From positions 486,741 through 550,740 of the forward strand of contig JAKJXP020000021.1 of NCBI GenBank assembly GCA_022225965.2: DNA of 64,000 nt, read 5' to 3'. The stretch is from Diatrype stigma (taxonomy: Eukaryota > Ascomycota > Sordariomycetes > Xylariales > Diatrypaceae). A program made the position numbers and the translations under genes. Below the pieces are notes generated by a model that worked only from the letters and a program-made list of their open reading frames with translations, was not told the origin of the DNA and ran no database searches. Each line of letters opens with the position of its first letter. Position 1 is the stretch's first letter. Shown here one piece after another: positions 24,464 through 34,544 of the stretch.

Positions 24464-25080
24464 TGTGCTTTTGTTGGCTGATTGATGGAGAAGCGATTGC
24501 TAGTATTGGTATATGATGTCGGAATTTTGGACCGACCAAAGCTTATTACACATAGCCCGGGTTATACCCCACTTCGGGAGAAGATTAAATTGAAGAACCC
24601 GTTGGAGGTTGAAAGAGGATCCATTGTAATCAATTGATTCTAAATGCTACATACTACAGCAGTAGAAGAATGGTTGCTCGATTTCTCTATAATTTACTCT
24701 GCCGACGAGAATGACCAGGCGACCAAGTCCCTCCATGTCTGGTTAGTTTGGCAGGATTCACATTTATCTTATCACCGTACTGCACTTCATTCGCCGGTAC
24801 CGGGTTTGCGAGACGCGGTAGAAACAAGAAGAGATACCTATACGTAGGCCCCTACCGATACAGGAGATATATAGAGCCGCATGCATATAAAGCCGGACAG
24901 CCAGGATCCTCAAGTCCATGCATATCTACCGTACAGGATAAACAGGCTGACACCATCATGGTGGCAGGACCACAATAGTCCGAACTGAGGAGGGAGAAGA
25001 TGCACGGGTGGTGGTGAGAGTCTGCAGCGAGCAGCAGCAGCAGCAGCAGATACAAGCATTGCCATCAAGTGATGCGCCGC
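24464..25080. other. Intergenic region
   Basis: No gene is recognised; an AGC repeat lies at about 25027-25048. It borders the decayed transporter. Confidence 0.4.
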
Positions 25081-25099
25081 CGCCACCACCGTGACGAAA

Positions 25100-26450
25100 G
25101 GGCCAGAACCCCTTCGAGCGCGGGAGTCAGCTCGCCCGTCGCGATCATCGTCGATGATCTGGTCAGTCTGAAAGAGTGCGACAGGTACCAGGGGTACGCC
25201 AAGATGGTTATGGTGCGGGCCGGATGTGCAGGCCCTTTGTCGCGTCTGGCCTTGTGCGTTCGGCGGGGGTAGTAAAAGGGGGAGGGTTGTTCGCGGAGAG
25301 CTGGCGCTGGGCCCTCTGGGTCCCTGCTATGGTCGCGGCTGGGGAATCGCGGCGAGTCCGGATCGAATCCAGCACTAGGGAACCAGTCCCTGCCGCTAGA
25401 TACCCATCAACTCTGGATCCCTAGACTGGACCGTCGACGATCTCGATGCTGGTGGTGGGAAGCGTGCTCTTCATCGTTTTCGTCCTGGTCGAGGGCTCCT
25501 TTGCCAGGATCCCCAGTATGCGGCTGTACCCGTTCAAACAGCCACCCGAACCATCCTGTACGATCAGTGAATGCCGCATGACTTCGTCTGGCAGGCCACG
25601 CAGTCCTTCGTCCCGCTCTACCTCCAGGCCGTTCGGGGCTGCCGAGCGCTATCCTCATCCTACCGTACTTGGCTGCGCAAAGTGTGACCGGGTCTACTCG
25701 GGGCCGGTAATGACTAAACATGCTAGGCATGCCGATGATCTGTTAGCTAAGTTCTAAAGTCTAGGAACATTACGACTCTGCCGTGGCCTAACACGCCTGG
25801 TATAAATAGACATCTCCCGGTTCTGCAATTCGGGTTCGCCCTTTGGACACTGGGTGCTGGCTTGAATGTTCCGTTCTCTCTGGACACGCCAACCCTGTTT
25901 ACACCGTGGCTCTCGCCATCGAAGGCGCTGGAGTTGGTTTCCTTCATCAGTCAGGTAGGTCAAGGACAACAAGCTTTATCGGGATCGACACTAGTAGTTA
26001 TGTTGTTAGATCCTCGCTTGACAGGTATAATCAATGCACAATGATAAAGGTCTGGTTGCCCTCCAAGCCGTCTCTACGACCGCAGATCGCGCAGTCGCGA
26101 CGTCTTCCCGCAACCTGTTGCGGTCCCTATGAGGCGTGGCCGATGTGAACGTGCCCACGGCCGTAGTCTACACCATCACGTCGGCGGCGCTACATGACGT
26201 TCTCCCACTGCCGCTCCTCGAGCGCGTACTGGGCGGCAGCTGGCAGCTCGGCGATATGGATGCCGCCGCGTTCGAGCCGGCCACTCTAGCGGCGAGGCTG
26301 AGCGGTTTCCGGGCCGTCTTCGTCATGTCCGTCCCGCTGATGGGCGTGTGCCTCTTCGCCAGCTTCTTCGTCACCGATGTCGTCCTGCAAAGGGATAGCG
26401 AGAAGAAGAGGGGAGGTGGGAGTGGAGGTGGAGATGAAGAGGTCGACGAT
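25100..26450 (+). pseudogene. Decayed MFS drug:H+ antiporter-type transporter
   Basis: Collinear pieces of a major facilitator protein lie in different frames, separated by stops and shifts. They include VAIIVDDLVSLKECDRYQGY (the loop motif region) near 25140-25200, GGLFAESWRWALWVPAMVAA near 25280, a helix LVVGSVLFIVFVLVEGSFAR near 25450, DFVWQATQSFVPLYLQAVRG near 25580, LGAGLNVPFSLDTPTLFTPW near 25855, and a C-terminal part AVVYTITSAALHDVLP to FVTDVVLQRDSEKK at 26160-26405. The order matches the family but no frame spans it. It is thus a pseudogene, not a multi-exon gene, since breaks occur within helices. Confidence 0.75.
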
Positions 26451-26599
26451 GCTCCTCAGCCACAGCCAGAGCAGCTTCTATTACCTGGCTCGGCTGGAGG
26501 GGTTGATATCAGATCGAACAGCAGTTTCCAAGTTCCTTGTGTTTGCCCGGGTTACACCCGCTTGTTGCCCTTGCTCTTGTCACTCGAGGAAGGTATAGT

Positions 26600-27727
26600 G
26601 TAGTCTTGTCATATCCCTCCAACGCTATAACCACGATACACCGAACAAGCTTTGGTTCATATGTCTATGTCTTTCTGCTCTGGCCGATTTGTTAAACCTT
26701 AGCTTGATGAAACCATATATATTCATACGCTCTGTTGCTTACGTAGTCAGGGGCATAACAGCGGGTACCGCCCTGTGTGGTTGATCCGATCTGTCGACTT
26801 GTATATTGGTGTCTGCACGGAAGCAATACTTGGCGTGGTGGCGTCTGGGATGGTAACTGGCAGGGACAATCGTGTTTGATCCATGGATTTCGTAAGTAGG
26901 CACGCACGCGCAAGTAGAAGAATACTAACTACTTATCATAGAAGAACTATTCGCAATATGCCCTTGTAACGTCCTTTTCGTAACGTCTAGTGGGGATGTG
27001 TTGATATCACGACCCCATCTCAAGCGTAGGTACGTTTTACGTCGATAAAATTGAGGCTCAGCATGTTTACTAGCCTTAGGGGTGTACATTGATATTCTGC
27101 TCTTGGTCTCCAGTACATCCTACGGCACCTGCCCTTGACAGTGATCTGACACCTACCTACGCCTTTGTGCTCTGTTATCAGGTGTGTTACTACTGTGAAA
27201 GAATTCAATGGAATACAATAGATCACTTCATCGGCTGATAGACCTAGGGCTAGGCATTCAGGGCTAGAACTTGCCTATGGCTGAAAGCCCTCTAGGGGAG
27301 TTGGACGTATGTAGGCACATGATTCACTGAGTGGTAAGGTAGGGGGTACTAGGTTTATGAGGGCTTACATGTAGGTACTAGGCATTCAGTGTGCCAGGTG
27401 TAATAGATACAAGAGAACAGTGAATCAGGGAGGTCGACATCTGACGGGGGCTACTCACGTATTGCTTCTGTTTAGTATACAAGGTCGATGTAGCTTTCCT
27501 ATTAGAAGTACCTTCAGAGTATACCTTGCTTAGGACATCCAGTTGCCTAGGCAAAATACTTACCACCTGTAGTCTTCAGGTAGCCCTAATTCCTTCTGGC
27601 CTACTGTAGGCTGCAGGCCAGTTTCTTTCTGGCGAAGACCACTCGGTATTTCTAGGTCTCTTTCTGGTTCTCTTTTCCCAGCGTCTGCCTAGAAGGTTTC
27701 CAGCATCTCTCCCATCTCTCCCGATTT
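26600..27727. other. Intergenic region, no gene recognised
   Basis: About 1.1 kb, moderately AT-rich. Only short unrelated frames and scattered GTAGGTAC/TAGGC motifs are seen. Confidence 0.4.
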
Positions 27728-28160
27728 ATCCTACCACACACAAAAGGTGAAGCATGAAACTGGAAAGCGACGCGTCTTCCTTCCTTGGCTTATCATCAAC
27801 ACGCGTTCAATTTCCGTATCCCTCTCTGCCTTGCTCCCGCCCAGGTGGATTTCGGTATCTCTCCCTTGATGTCTTATCACCCACAGAAGTAAAGCACAAC
27901 ACTGGAAAGCGACGCGTCTGCCTTCCTCTTTTACCATAAACATTCTTTCAATATCCAGGGCTCTCTCCCCTGCTCCCGCCCAGGTAAGTTTTATTTTTCG
28001 GTATCTCTCCCTCTACCGGTATGTTCTATCGCATACGAAAGGTGAAGCACAGCACTTCAATGCAACGCGTCTGCCGTCCTCTTCCGCCGCGTCTGCCTTC
28101 CTCTTCTATCCCGTCGGCCGTCCTCTTCTGCAGCGTCCGCCGTCCTCTTCTACCGTGTCC
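27728..28160. repeat. Three imperfect tandem copies of a ~150-bp unit
   Basis: Each copy carries a core of the form AAAGGTGAAGCA then a variable part and GCGACGCGTCT(T/G)CC, followed by a pyrimidine-rich stretch ending GCTCCCGCCCAGGT and TTTCGGTATCTCTCCCT. Cores begin at about 27746, 27890 and 28040, so the period is about 146-154 bp. After the third copy CGTCTGCC(G/T)TCCTCTTCT repeats further at 28068-28165. No coding function is evident. Confidence 0.6.
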
Positions 28161-28336
28161 GCCTTCCTTTGTTTACCATCGACACTTGTTCATACTGATC
28201 CCACCTTCGTAACAACATCGATAATAACCTATACACAAGCTTGAATAGCATTGCTATTTTCATCATATCCATCACTATGCTACCAAGCAACGGTTTACAT
28301 TATCTACGAACCATCATCTATCATCCATCGAAACCA

Positions 28337-28377
<41 letters not shown>

Positions 28378-28378
28378 A
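28337..28378. repeat. (ACT)n microsatellite
   Basis: About thirteen uninterrupted ACT/CTA triplets lie in an AT-rich intergenic area. Confidence 0.95.
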
Positions 28379-28952
28379 CTGTCCATGCTGCCCTGGGCCA
28401 TGAACCTACCTAGGCAAGTATTGGTACCAGATCGATAAAGCCGTATCCTTATCTCGACGCTTCTGACTTATAGGGCAATGCCTTCTATCTTGCAGCTTGC
28501 TACCGCTCTGTTTACAAAGTCACCCACCTGAGTCGATACGTACCTAAGTACCTACCTACCTACATATGCACACGCATCAAATTTTCCGTCGACTAATCAC
28601 ACCCTCCCACGCACAAATAAAAAGAAATTCACTTGTTATGATCTCCCACCATCAACCCTCATCAATCCCGTCGACTACAATCATTCCTCTCTATTCTACT
28701 ACAGCTATCCTCCCCATTCATCACAAACCTTGCCAGTGTGTTGCAACACCCCAAGGCTTCAAACAGTACGTTCTCTCCAATTGCAATCCATTGCTACAGG
28801 TCATTTTGCTATCTTTCACTCGTGGTGATTCACACACGCTCACAGTTACTGTAATCTATCACAGTTGCTTTCTCTTTCCTTCCTCATCTCTACATCGCCG
28901 AGATAACAATTATCTTCAAGGGGAAGACACCTAACCAGCACAGATCTGCAAC

Positions 28953-30625
28953 TTGGTATTTGACTTAGGCGCCGCCCAACCCGCGTGCTATAAGTGTCGA
29001 CCCTCAAGATCCGGGGCTTCTTGGCCACTAGGATACTTGATAAGCTTTCCTTCCACTCCCATGCTTTTCCCCGAAGGTCCCCGAAGGGACAATGTCGACG
29101 ACATTCTTCGAGATAGTGGTCTGGATCCCACCGACATCAACTCGGTGGGAGATACAACCAAGCGAGGTACGTTTGGTCACATGATGTTCCCTGAGTAGTG
29201 TCAAAGTTGACTGACCTTGACGACCTACAGCTATCTCACATTGCTCACCACTGCTCCAGATGCTAGAGCTCGATGAGACTGGTTCCAACCGTCTCAACGC
29301 AGTCATAGACCTGTGGTGGGATTGACTCCTGCCCAGTCTCCCACCAGGTGAGCGCCTGATTCGGCAAGCTCTTTACCCCTGATGCACGAAACATAAGCTT
29401 CAAGAATTGGCCGACCAGCTCTGGAAACTAAAAACTTCCAGCTGGCCATCCTACTATGACTTGACGATGACCGACATCGCTCATATCTATGGCTAGTATC
29501 GACAAGCTGCTAGTGACAAGGTGGATGGCAGCAAGGTAAGTTCTGTTCATTAGTATTTTCTTCCCATAGTCACCGATGGCTCCAAACATTCTTCCATGCC
29601 CTATCAATCTTACCGATGAAAGCCTGTCCCCATGTCTAGCATAAACCACAGAAGATTTGTGCACGGCTTTTGAACCGATTCTCTTCAACGTGGACACGGC
29701 ATTGCAAGCCAAAGTTAAAAGAGTCTAACTAATACCTTTCACAGTTCATTAAGTCCCATCACCTTGTCTCAAGCACATCGACCTCCGCCAATACTGCACC
29801 CTCAACCAACTGTGCTTTATTGACCAGTGCGGTACTGGCAGGGGTCGATGTGCTTGGTATCCAAGCCAACTGGTCAGTATCCCCTTGTATATAGCCAAGG
29901 ATAGTATTAATGTGTCAGGCGTATCAACAGGAAACAGCCGGAGATGCCCCCTATTGGCAAAAGACCTTCCTTAGCCGTCGTCTTGAACAACAACTGGCAG
30001 GTCAGGACGAGGTAGATACTCGTCTGTCAGCTGACCCTGATTTTACATATATATCAGACTTTACCACAAGGGCCGAGATGGGAATCATGACAACACAAAG
30101 GTTCTTTAACCAGCTTGCCAACCTGGCAATTTCAAGAACCATCTCAGAGAACGATGAAAGCGAAAAGGCCCGACATCTGAAGAAGGGCACAACTCCTCCA
30201 GCTACGAAGAGCCTCAAGGAACGGGCGGGAGAGGTTCAACCTCTGTGAAACCACCTTCATCACTGTAAGTCACCCAGCACTAACTGATAAGTTGGAGACA
30301 TATGATGAGAATTTATTACTCCTGCCCCTCTTTCTCCTAACATGTCTAATTTTCATGTATAGCTACCCAGAGCAGAGAGGTGCTCATCGTGTTGGCCTGG
30401 GTCGATTTAGAAAGAAGAAAATGGCCGGGAGACGGGTTTTTACGCCATTCTCCTGGAAGTCCGTTCTCCTGGCGGCCTTCCAGGCCTACAATGCCGAGAC
30501 ATCTCGGCTGATCCACGAGATGGCAGACGAGCGTGAGATGGCCAAGGACAAGTGCGGCAGATGCAGCCGTCATGCAGGCCCATTCGCCAAGTGCATGATG
30601 CCTCCCAACGACGGCCTGCTCACTC
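28953..30625 (+). pseudogene. Decayed multi-exon gene of unknown function with a C-terminal Cys-rich motif
   Basis: Protein-like segments follow each other in plus-strand frames: RRDNVDDILRDSGLDPTDIN (29080-29150), SPLLQMLELDETGSNRLNAV after a plausible intron (29246-29310), DQLWKLKTSSWPSYYDLTM (29415-29470), a 112-codon frame at 29910-30248 (RRLEQQLAGQDEVDTRLSAD) and KKKMAGRRVFTPFSWKSV to CGRCSRHAGPFAKC (30410-30600). In-frame stops (for example after VIDLWWD and HIYG) argue that it is not functional. The C-x2-C-x5-GPF-x2-C motif resembles a Cys-rich module I have seen in uncharacterised fungal proteins (tentatively DUF3716-like). I infer a degraded accessory gene; some breaks could be unrecognised introns. 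Confidence 0.4.
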
Positions 30626-30664
30626 CCACGCTTTCTGATTCACTCCCAGCTGTGTTGGTGGGGA
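30622..30664. repeat. Partial copy of a miniature palindromic element
   Basis: It contains CTCCCACGCTTTCTGATT and CACTCCCAGCTGTGTTGGTG as in the longer copies at 30773 and 34409, but lacks the left arm. The flanking gene sequence TTCGCCAAGTGCATTATG is duplicated on both sides (30584 and 30666). Confidence 0.6.
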
Positions 30665-30772
30665 CCTTTCGCCAAGTGCATTATGCCTCCAATAGATGGC
30701 CTGCTTACCACCATCATGCACCATGGGGTACATCGCATAGCACGGCATGCAATGGTTGTATCGGGATGTTCT

Positions 30773-30834
30773 CAACTACACAGTTGGTTGCAGTCACTCC
30801 CACGCTTTCTAATTCACTCCCAGCTGTGTTGGTG
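30773..30834. repeat. Miniature inverted-repeat element, diverged copy
   Basis: Left arm CAACTACACAGTTGG and right arm CCAGCTGTGTTGGTG are near inverted repeats (several mismatches) around a core with CTCCCACGCTTTCTAATT. It shares core and right arm with the copies at 30622 and 34409. Confidence 0.6.
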
Positions 30835-30899
30835 GGGACATCCCGGTACAACTGTTACATGCTGCTGCCTGTGCTGCTGCTGTAAGTCTATGGAATTTT

Positions 30900-31434
30900 C
30901 TCTTTTACACCACCACCGGAATCTCATCATGGAGGGTTGGTCCACTGATGATTCCTAGGGAATGTGGCAGTACATGAAAAATGCCTGAAGGAATAATTGC
31001 CGAAATCCCACAGAAGGGGAAGCAATGGCACGCATCCCTGCCTATGACTATGCAGCACCCTCGAGTGCGTGACTACTCTCAACCCCAGTAGGTATTCAGC
31101 GGCCCGCCCCAAGTGCAGTCCATTAACTTGATTCTAGAGATGAAGACCAACCAGGGGTGCCGGTTCCTGCGGCATGCACCAACAGCGGTCGGCATCCGCC
31201 TCGAGGGAGGCTAAAACCTGAAGGCCGTCTCGCAGTCGGCGCTGGCGACGGCATCGGACCCGAACTACCACCGATCAACTACTTCTACGGACAATAATCA
31301 TCCTACACTCGACAGATTCAACCATCTTTGTCCAATATAGAAGGATATATCGATTCAAGGCAGAATGCCTAAATCTCCCGAACCCAAGGCAAAGCCTTGG
31401 ACAGCCTCAGAGCAGCTGTGTCTTCACGCCACCC
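30900..31434. other. Gene-free relic region
   Basis: No intact gene. A small hairpin CCAAGGC-AAA-GCCTTGG is at 31384-31400. The rest is degraded, with no motif recognised. Confidence 0.35.
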
Positions 31435-31504
31435 GGTCGGATCGTACTGAGTAGAGGAGTGACGAACTAAAATCTGCTGATCATGATACCAGTACGATCC
31501 GACC
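31435..31504. repeat. 70-bp element with perfect 15-bp terminal inverted repeats
   Basis: Left arm GGTCGGATCGTACTG (31435-31449) is the exact reverse complement of the right arm CAGTACGATCCGACC (31490-31504), with a 40-bp AT-richer loop. It could be a tiny non-autonomous element or a structured RNA. No second copy is seen in the window. Confidence 0.7.
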
Positions 31505-32454
31505 CAGCACGAAACCCACGCGCGACTTCCGGCTGAACCCACACACCTCCCACGCTACACCATGGACCAGGGCGCGCCCATCCAGGGAGCCGCGGCCTCC
31601 CCAAGTGCACTTCTGTTCCCTTCTCCACAAAGAACTCTCAACATGGCTCGAACCATCGCTATGTCTAGCACATACCCTGGCATCCTCCCTTAGCCCAGCA
31701 CCGGCACAAACAGCTTTGGAACTGGCGCCATGGCTACCCCAGCTAGGCCGGAACGCTCTCTGGATCGGCAACCTCGACAGCTCCGCAAGTTAGAGGAGGG
31801 GGCTCTACCTTCAGTCGTCTCCCACCAGAGATGTCTCGATCGCATCGCACAGGCCGCCGCTGATATCATTATCAGCGGCAACGCAGCCGCATGCGACGAG
31901 ATGCACTCCCACGCTTTTGACCGCCCCATAGCCAGCATCACCCCGGCCGCACTCCGGTGTCCTTTTCCGAAAGCTGGACGAGCTGCTGGATTCCGTGCGA
32001 GAGCCCGGGAAGAGCGATCCGTTGCTCGGCACTGGTGAAGTCCGGCCTAAGGACCTATAGGGATCTACATGGGTTCATCAGTGCCGGCCCCTTCGACTAT
32101 GAATTCGATTATAAAGGGGAGCAGTCACTGCCTCTGCAGCGACTGTGCTCAAGGAGCAACGCTCTGTGGTGACTCGGCAGACAGAGTGCATCAGACGATC
32201 AGTCCACCTTCGAAGTGCCCATGTGTACTGCAGAACCGGACAATCCCACAAACGGGATTGGCGGTTGCTACAGCGCATGCGGGACCACTGGGCCAACCAT
32301 AACGCAGCTGAGCAGGCGCGCCGCACTGCCGCTAATGTCCGGGCAGAGGAACAGCAGCAGCAGTTTCTCTGCTACAGCTCCCATTGTGATAGCACTCCTT
32401 GTGAGTTCCGGTCTGGGGAGCTCTTGAGCACCCCCAAGCAGGGGGGCGTGGGCT

Positions 32455-32493
32455 GGTGAGCTGATATCGCCTCCGTTAGGTGCCAGGCTCACC
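32455..32493. repeat. 39-bp hairpin repeat, copy 1
   Basis: The ends are GGTGAGC and GCTCACC (perfect 7-bp inverted repeat) around TGATATCGCCTCCGTTAGG. In this copy an outer inverted repeat GGGCGTG / CACGCCC brackets the element. Confidence 0.85.
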
Positions 32494-32679
32494 ATAAGCT
32501 CACGCCCGTGACCCACAGACGGGATTGAGAGTTCAGCAGCGCATGTCGCCGGTTTGGGACCAGCTCGGCAAGCACTGGGTGCCCTCGGGTGCAGTAGAAG
32601 GCCGGCGATGGTCTCAGTAGCAAGTCGGCAATGATAATGAGCGGCACATCAAGCACTCCCAAGGAGAAGGGCGTGGGCC

Positions 32680-32718
32680 GGTGGGCTGATATCGCCTCCG
32701 TTAGGTGCCAGGCTCACC
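32680..32718. repeat. 39-bp hairpin repeat, copy 2
   Basis: Same core as copy 1, with one change in the left arm (GGTGGGC). The flanks are homologous to those of copy 1 (GGGCGTGGGC before, GCTCACGCCCGT after), so the larger segment was duplicated. Confidence 0.85.
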
Positions 32719-33073
32719 ATAGGCTCACGCCCGTACCTGCTAGAAACCGTGTGGTCTATTGTTGTTCTGTATGTTCCGTTACTTTCCTCTATACCTATCT
32801 GCACAGGGGGTAACGCATACTAACACACTTTGCTTCATTCAGAGCGCGATGAAGCTGAAGCGCGAGCCAAGCAAGAGCAATGACAAGGACACCCTTGGCG
32901 ATGACGGTCGGTGAGGATAGATAATAAGGACGGCAAGAAAGAAAAAGACGGCAACAACGTCGATGCCGCTCCGGTTTCGACCCCCGCTTCTCCGTCCGCT
33001 CCCACGCCTATTCCGGACCCCGCTCCGGCTCCTCCAAAGCCCGCCACCCTGACTCCTGAGCCAGTCTCAAGCC

Positions 33074-33112
33074 GGTGAGCTGATATCGCCTCCGATAGGT
33101 GCCAGGCTCACC
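33074..33112. repeat. 39-bp hairpin repeat, copy 3
   Basis: Identical to copy 4 and differing from copy 1 at one core position (CCGATAGG instead of CCGTTAGG). The flanks are unrelated to copies 1 and 2. Confidence 0.85.
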
Positions 33113-33199
33113 AAATGGCTTGCAGCGATAGGCAGCGCGCTCCTGGTGTTGAGGAGATGTACACGCGCAGCCTAGTCATTACGACAGGCCGCCGTGACC

Positions 33200-33238
33200 G
33201 GTGAGCTGATATCGCCTCCGATAGGTGCCAGGCTCACC
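33200..33238. repeat. 39-bp hairpin repeat, copy 4
   Basis: Identical to copy 3 over the whole element. It begins 126 bp after copy 3, with no other obvious flank similarity. Confidence 0.85.
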
Positions 33239-33581
33239 GGGATCACACTCACACCAACCTTGCTCCAATATCCAACTGGCTCTTCGTGATGGGGACAGGC
33301 GAGAAGCCTACGGGCAAAGCAGCTAGTCAGCCACGTGACTGAACTGCATCTCGAGCACTTCGGCATTGCTACTGGACTGCATCCAGAGCACCACCGAACA
33401 GGAGGGTGTGCTGCTGTTCGTCCAGTACCCATCTGGTGCTTTGACGATAGGGACAGATTACCCCAGCACAAGACAGTGACCTGTCTCAACAAAGCCCTTG
33501 GCGACCTTCTTAGCCGTGATCTTACTAACCAACATACCCCATCTCCGACCTTGAAACCTAATACCAGAAAAAGGAACCAAG

Positions 33582-33995
33582 ATGTCGGAGAGTAAGACCA
33601 CGGCCGAGAAGGTCGCCAAGGTGGCAAAGCAGGAACGGAAAGTGTATAATTCTGTCCGACCCTTTTACCTCCCACGCCCCCTTTTCTCTCCTATGCGAGG
33701 TATTCCACCTTTTGAACAAAGTGAGTCGAGCGCGACCAAACCCTTCGACAGCCATGTCGAGCCTCTTCCCATCCATTACGGAACCGCCAAACTCCCAGGC
33801 TACCTCTATTTTCCCGATAAGCAGAACGCCTCCGGAATTAGCCCCGCCGGCAAGGTCCCTGTCGTCATCAACACGAACGGCTTCGACTCGGTGCAGGAGG
33901 GCTTGTACTCCTTCACAGCCTCTGGCAGGATCCCACGACTAAAAAGTGCCAGGCGTGTGCCCGTCTCTCGCGACTGGGTGCAGCTTGGGGCCTAG
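33582..33995 (+). pseudogene. Truncated alpha/beta-hydrolase (N-terminal part only)
   Basis: The frame reads MSESKTTAEKVAKVAKQERK, then HVEPLPIHYGTAKLPGYLYF, then KVPVVINTNGFDSVQEGLYS. This matches the region just before the nucleophile elbow in the fungal hydrolase group that includes dihydropseudooxynicotine-hydrolase-like enzymes (pattern LPGY.Y.PD ... GG.DS..EELY). After SFTASG the similarity ends; the GxSxG elbow and the catalytic acid and His are absent and the frame closes at 33995. It is a gene fragment, not a short functional protein. A Cys-containing frame (KKCQACARLSRL, CTHQCR) continues after 33940 but is not recognised. Confidence 0.5.
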
Positions 33996-34408
33996 GATCC
34001 GATCCGAAGCGACCGACCTGCACCCACCAGTGTCGAGCAACGCTTGCTCTTGTCGGTCACGGCCACGACCCCAGCCTAGACCCCAGTGCGCCGTCGCTCG
34101 CCAAATCAAAGAGCGTGACCCCAGGAAAAGATAACATCATTGAATGGGGCTGGCTCCACGAGTACTTACCCGATATGATGCTGCCCAACCCACCTTTGCT
34201 CTCACATCTTGCCGGAGTTCGAGTTACCGCCACTGTGCTCTCCCTCACCTTTGCTCTCTCACTTGCTATCCCCAATGGCATCTGGCTCGGTCGCATCGGT
34301 GGTTCGGTCAAGTCTCTAGCGGCCAGAACGCAACCCCCCTGCCATCAGATTTCGACGGTACCCTCCGGTGTTCCCAGAACACTGGATCGGCATCATCGAT
34401 TTCCCGTT

Positions 34409-34486
34409 CAACAACACAGCTGGTTGAGTCCCTCCCACGCTTTTCGAACAGAGCTCTGCTCTGTTCCACTCCCAGCTGTGTTGTTG
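34409..34486. repeat. 78-bp miniature element with perfect 15-bp terminal inverted repeats
   Basis: Left arm CAACAACACAGCTGG (34409-34423) and right arm CCAGCTGTGTTGTTG (34472-34486) are perfectly complementary. The core contains CTCCCACGCTTTTC, shared with copies at 30622 and 30773, and a second nested hairpin GAACAGAGC-TCT-GCTCTGTTC. It looks like a MITE-like element; no clear target-site duplication is visible. Confidence 0.75.
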
Positions 34487-34544
34487 GCGGGGGACCGTCA
34501 GCGGGAGCATAGATCCAGTCCCAGGGCCTCCCATCGATGTCTAG

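Larger units (their letters stand above)
31730..33070 (+). pseudogene. Relic of a plus-strand gene of unknown family, interrupted by hairpin repeats
   Basis: Consecutive plausible segments are RSLDRQPRQLRKLEEGALPS to DEMHSHAFDRPIASITPAAL (31745-31950), then in another frame LFRKLDELLDSVREPGKSDP (31963-32025). Next come QSHKRDWRLLQRMRDHWANH and AAEQARRTAANVRAEEQQQQ, a charged helical stretch (32240-32360), and last a Pro-rich stretch PASPSAPTPIPDPAPAPPKP (32985-33050). Several in-frame stops and two hairpin elements lie between them. No family is recognised. Confidence 0.35.

Noticed and set aside
21156..26450. A biosynthetic cluster of P450, MFS transporter and other enzymes
   Set aside because: The transporter is dead, the intervening 2 kb has only a tRNA, and no backbone synthase is nearby (the terpene synthase is more than 20 kb away across SMC4).
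32455..33238. CRISPR-like array of four repeats
   Set aside because: Spacing is irregular (225, 394 and 126 bp between starts), the repeats are palindromic within a eukaryotic relic region, and there are no cas genes.
33172..33675. 167-codon minus-strand frame
   Set aside because: No family signature; it crosses a hairpin repeat and the start of the hydrolase fragment on the other strand.
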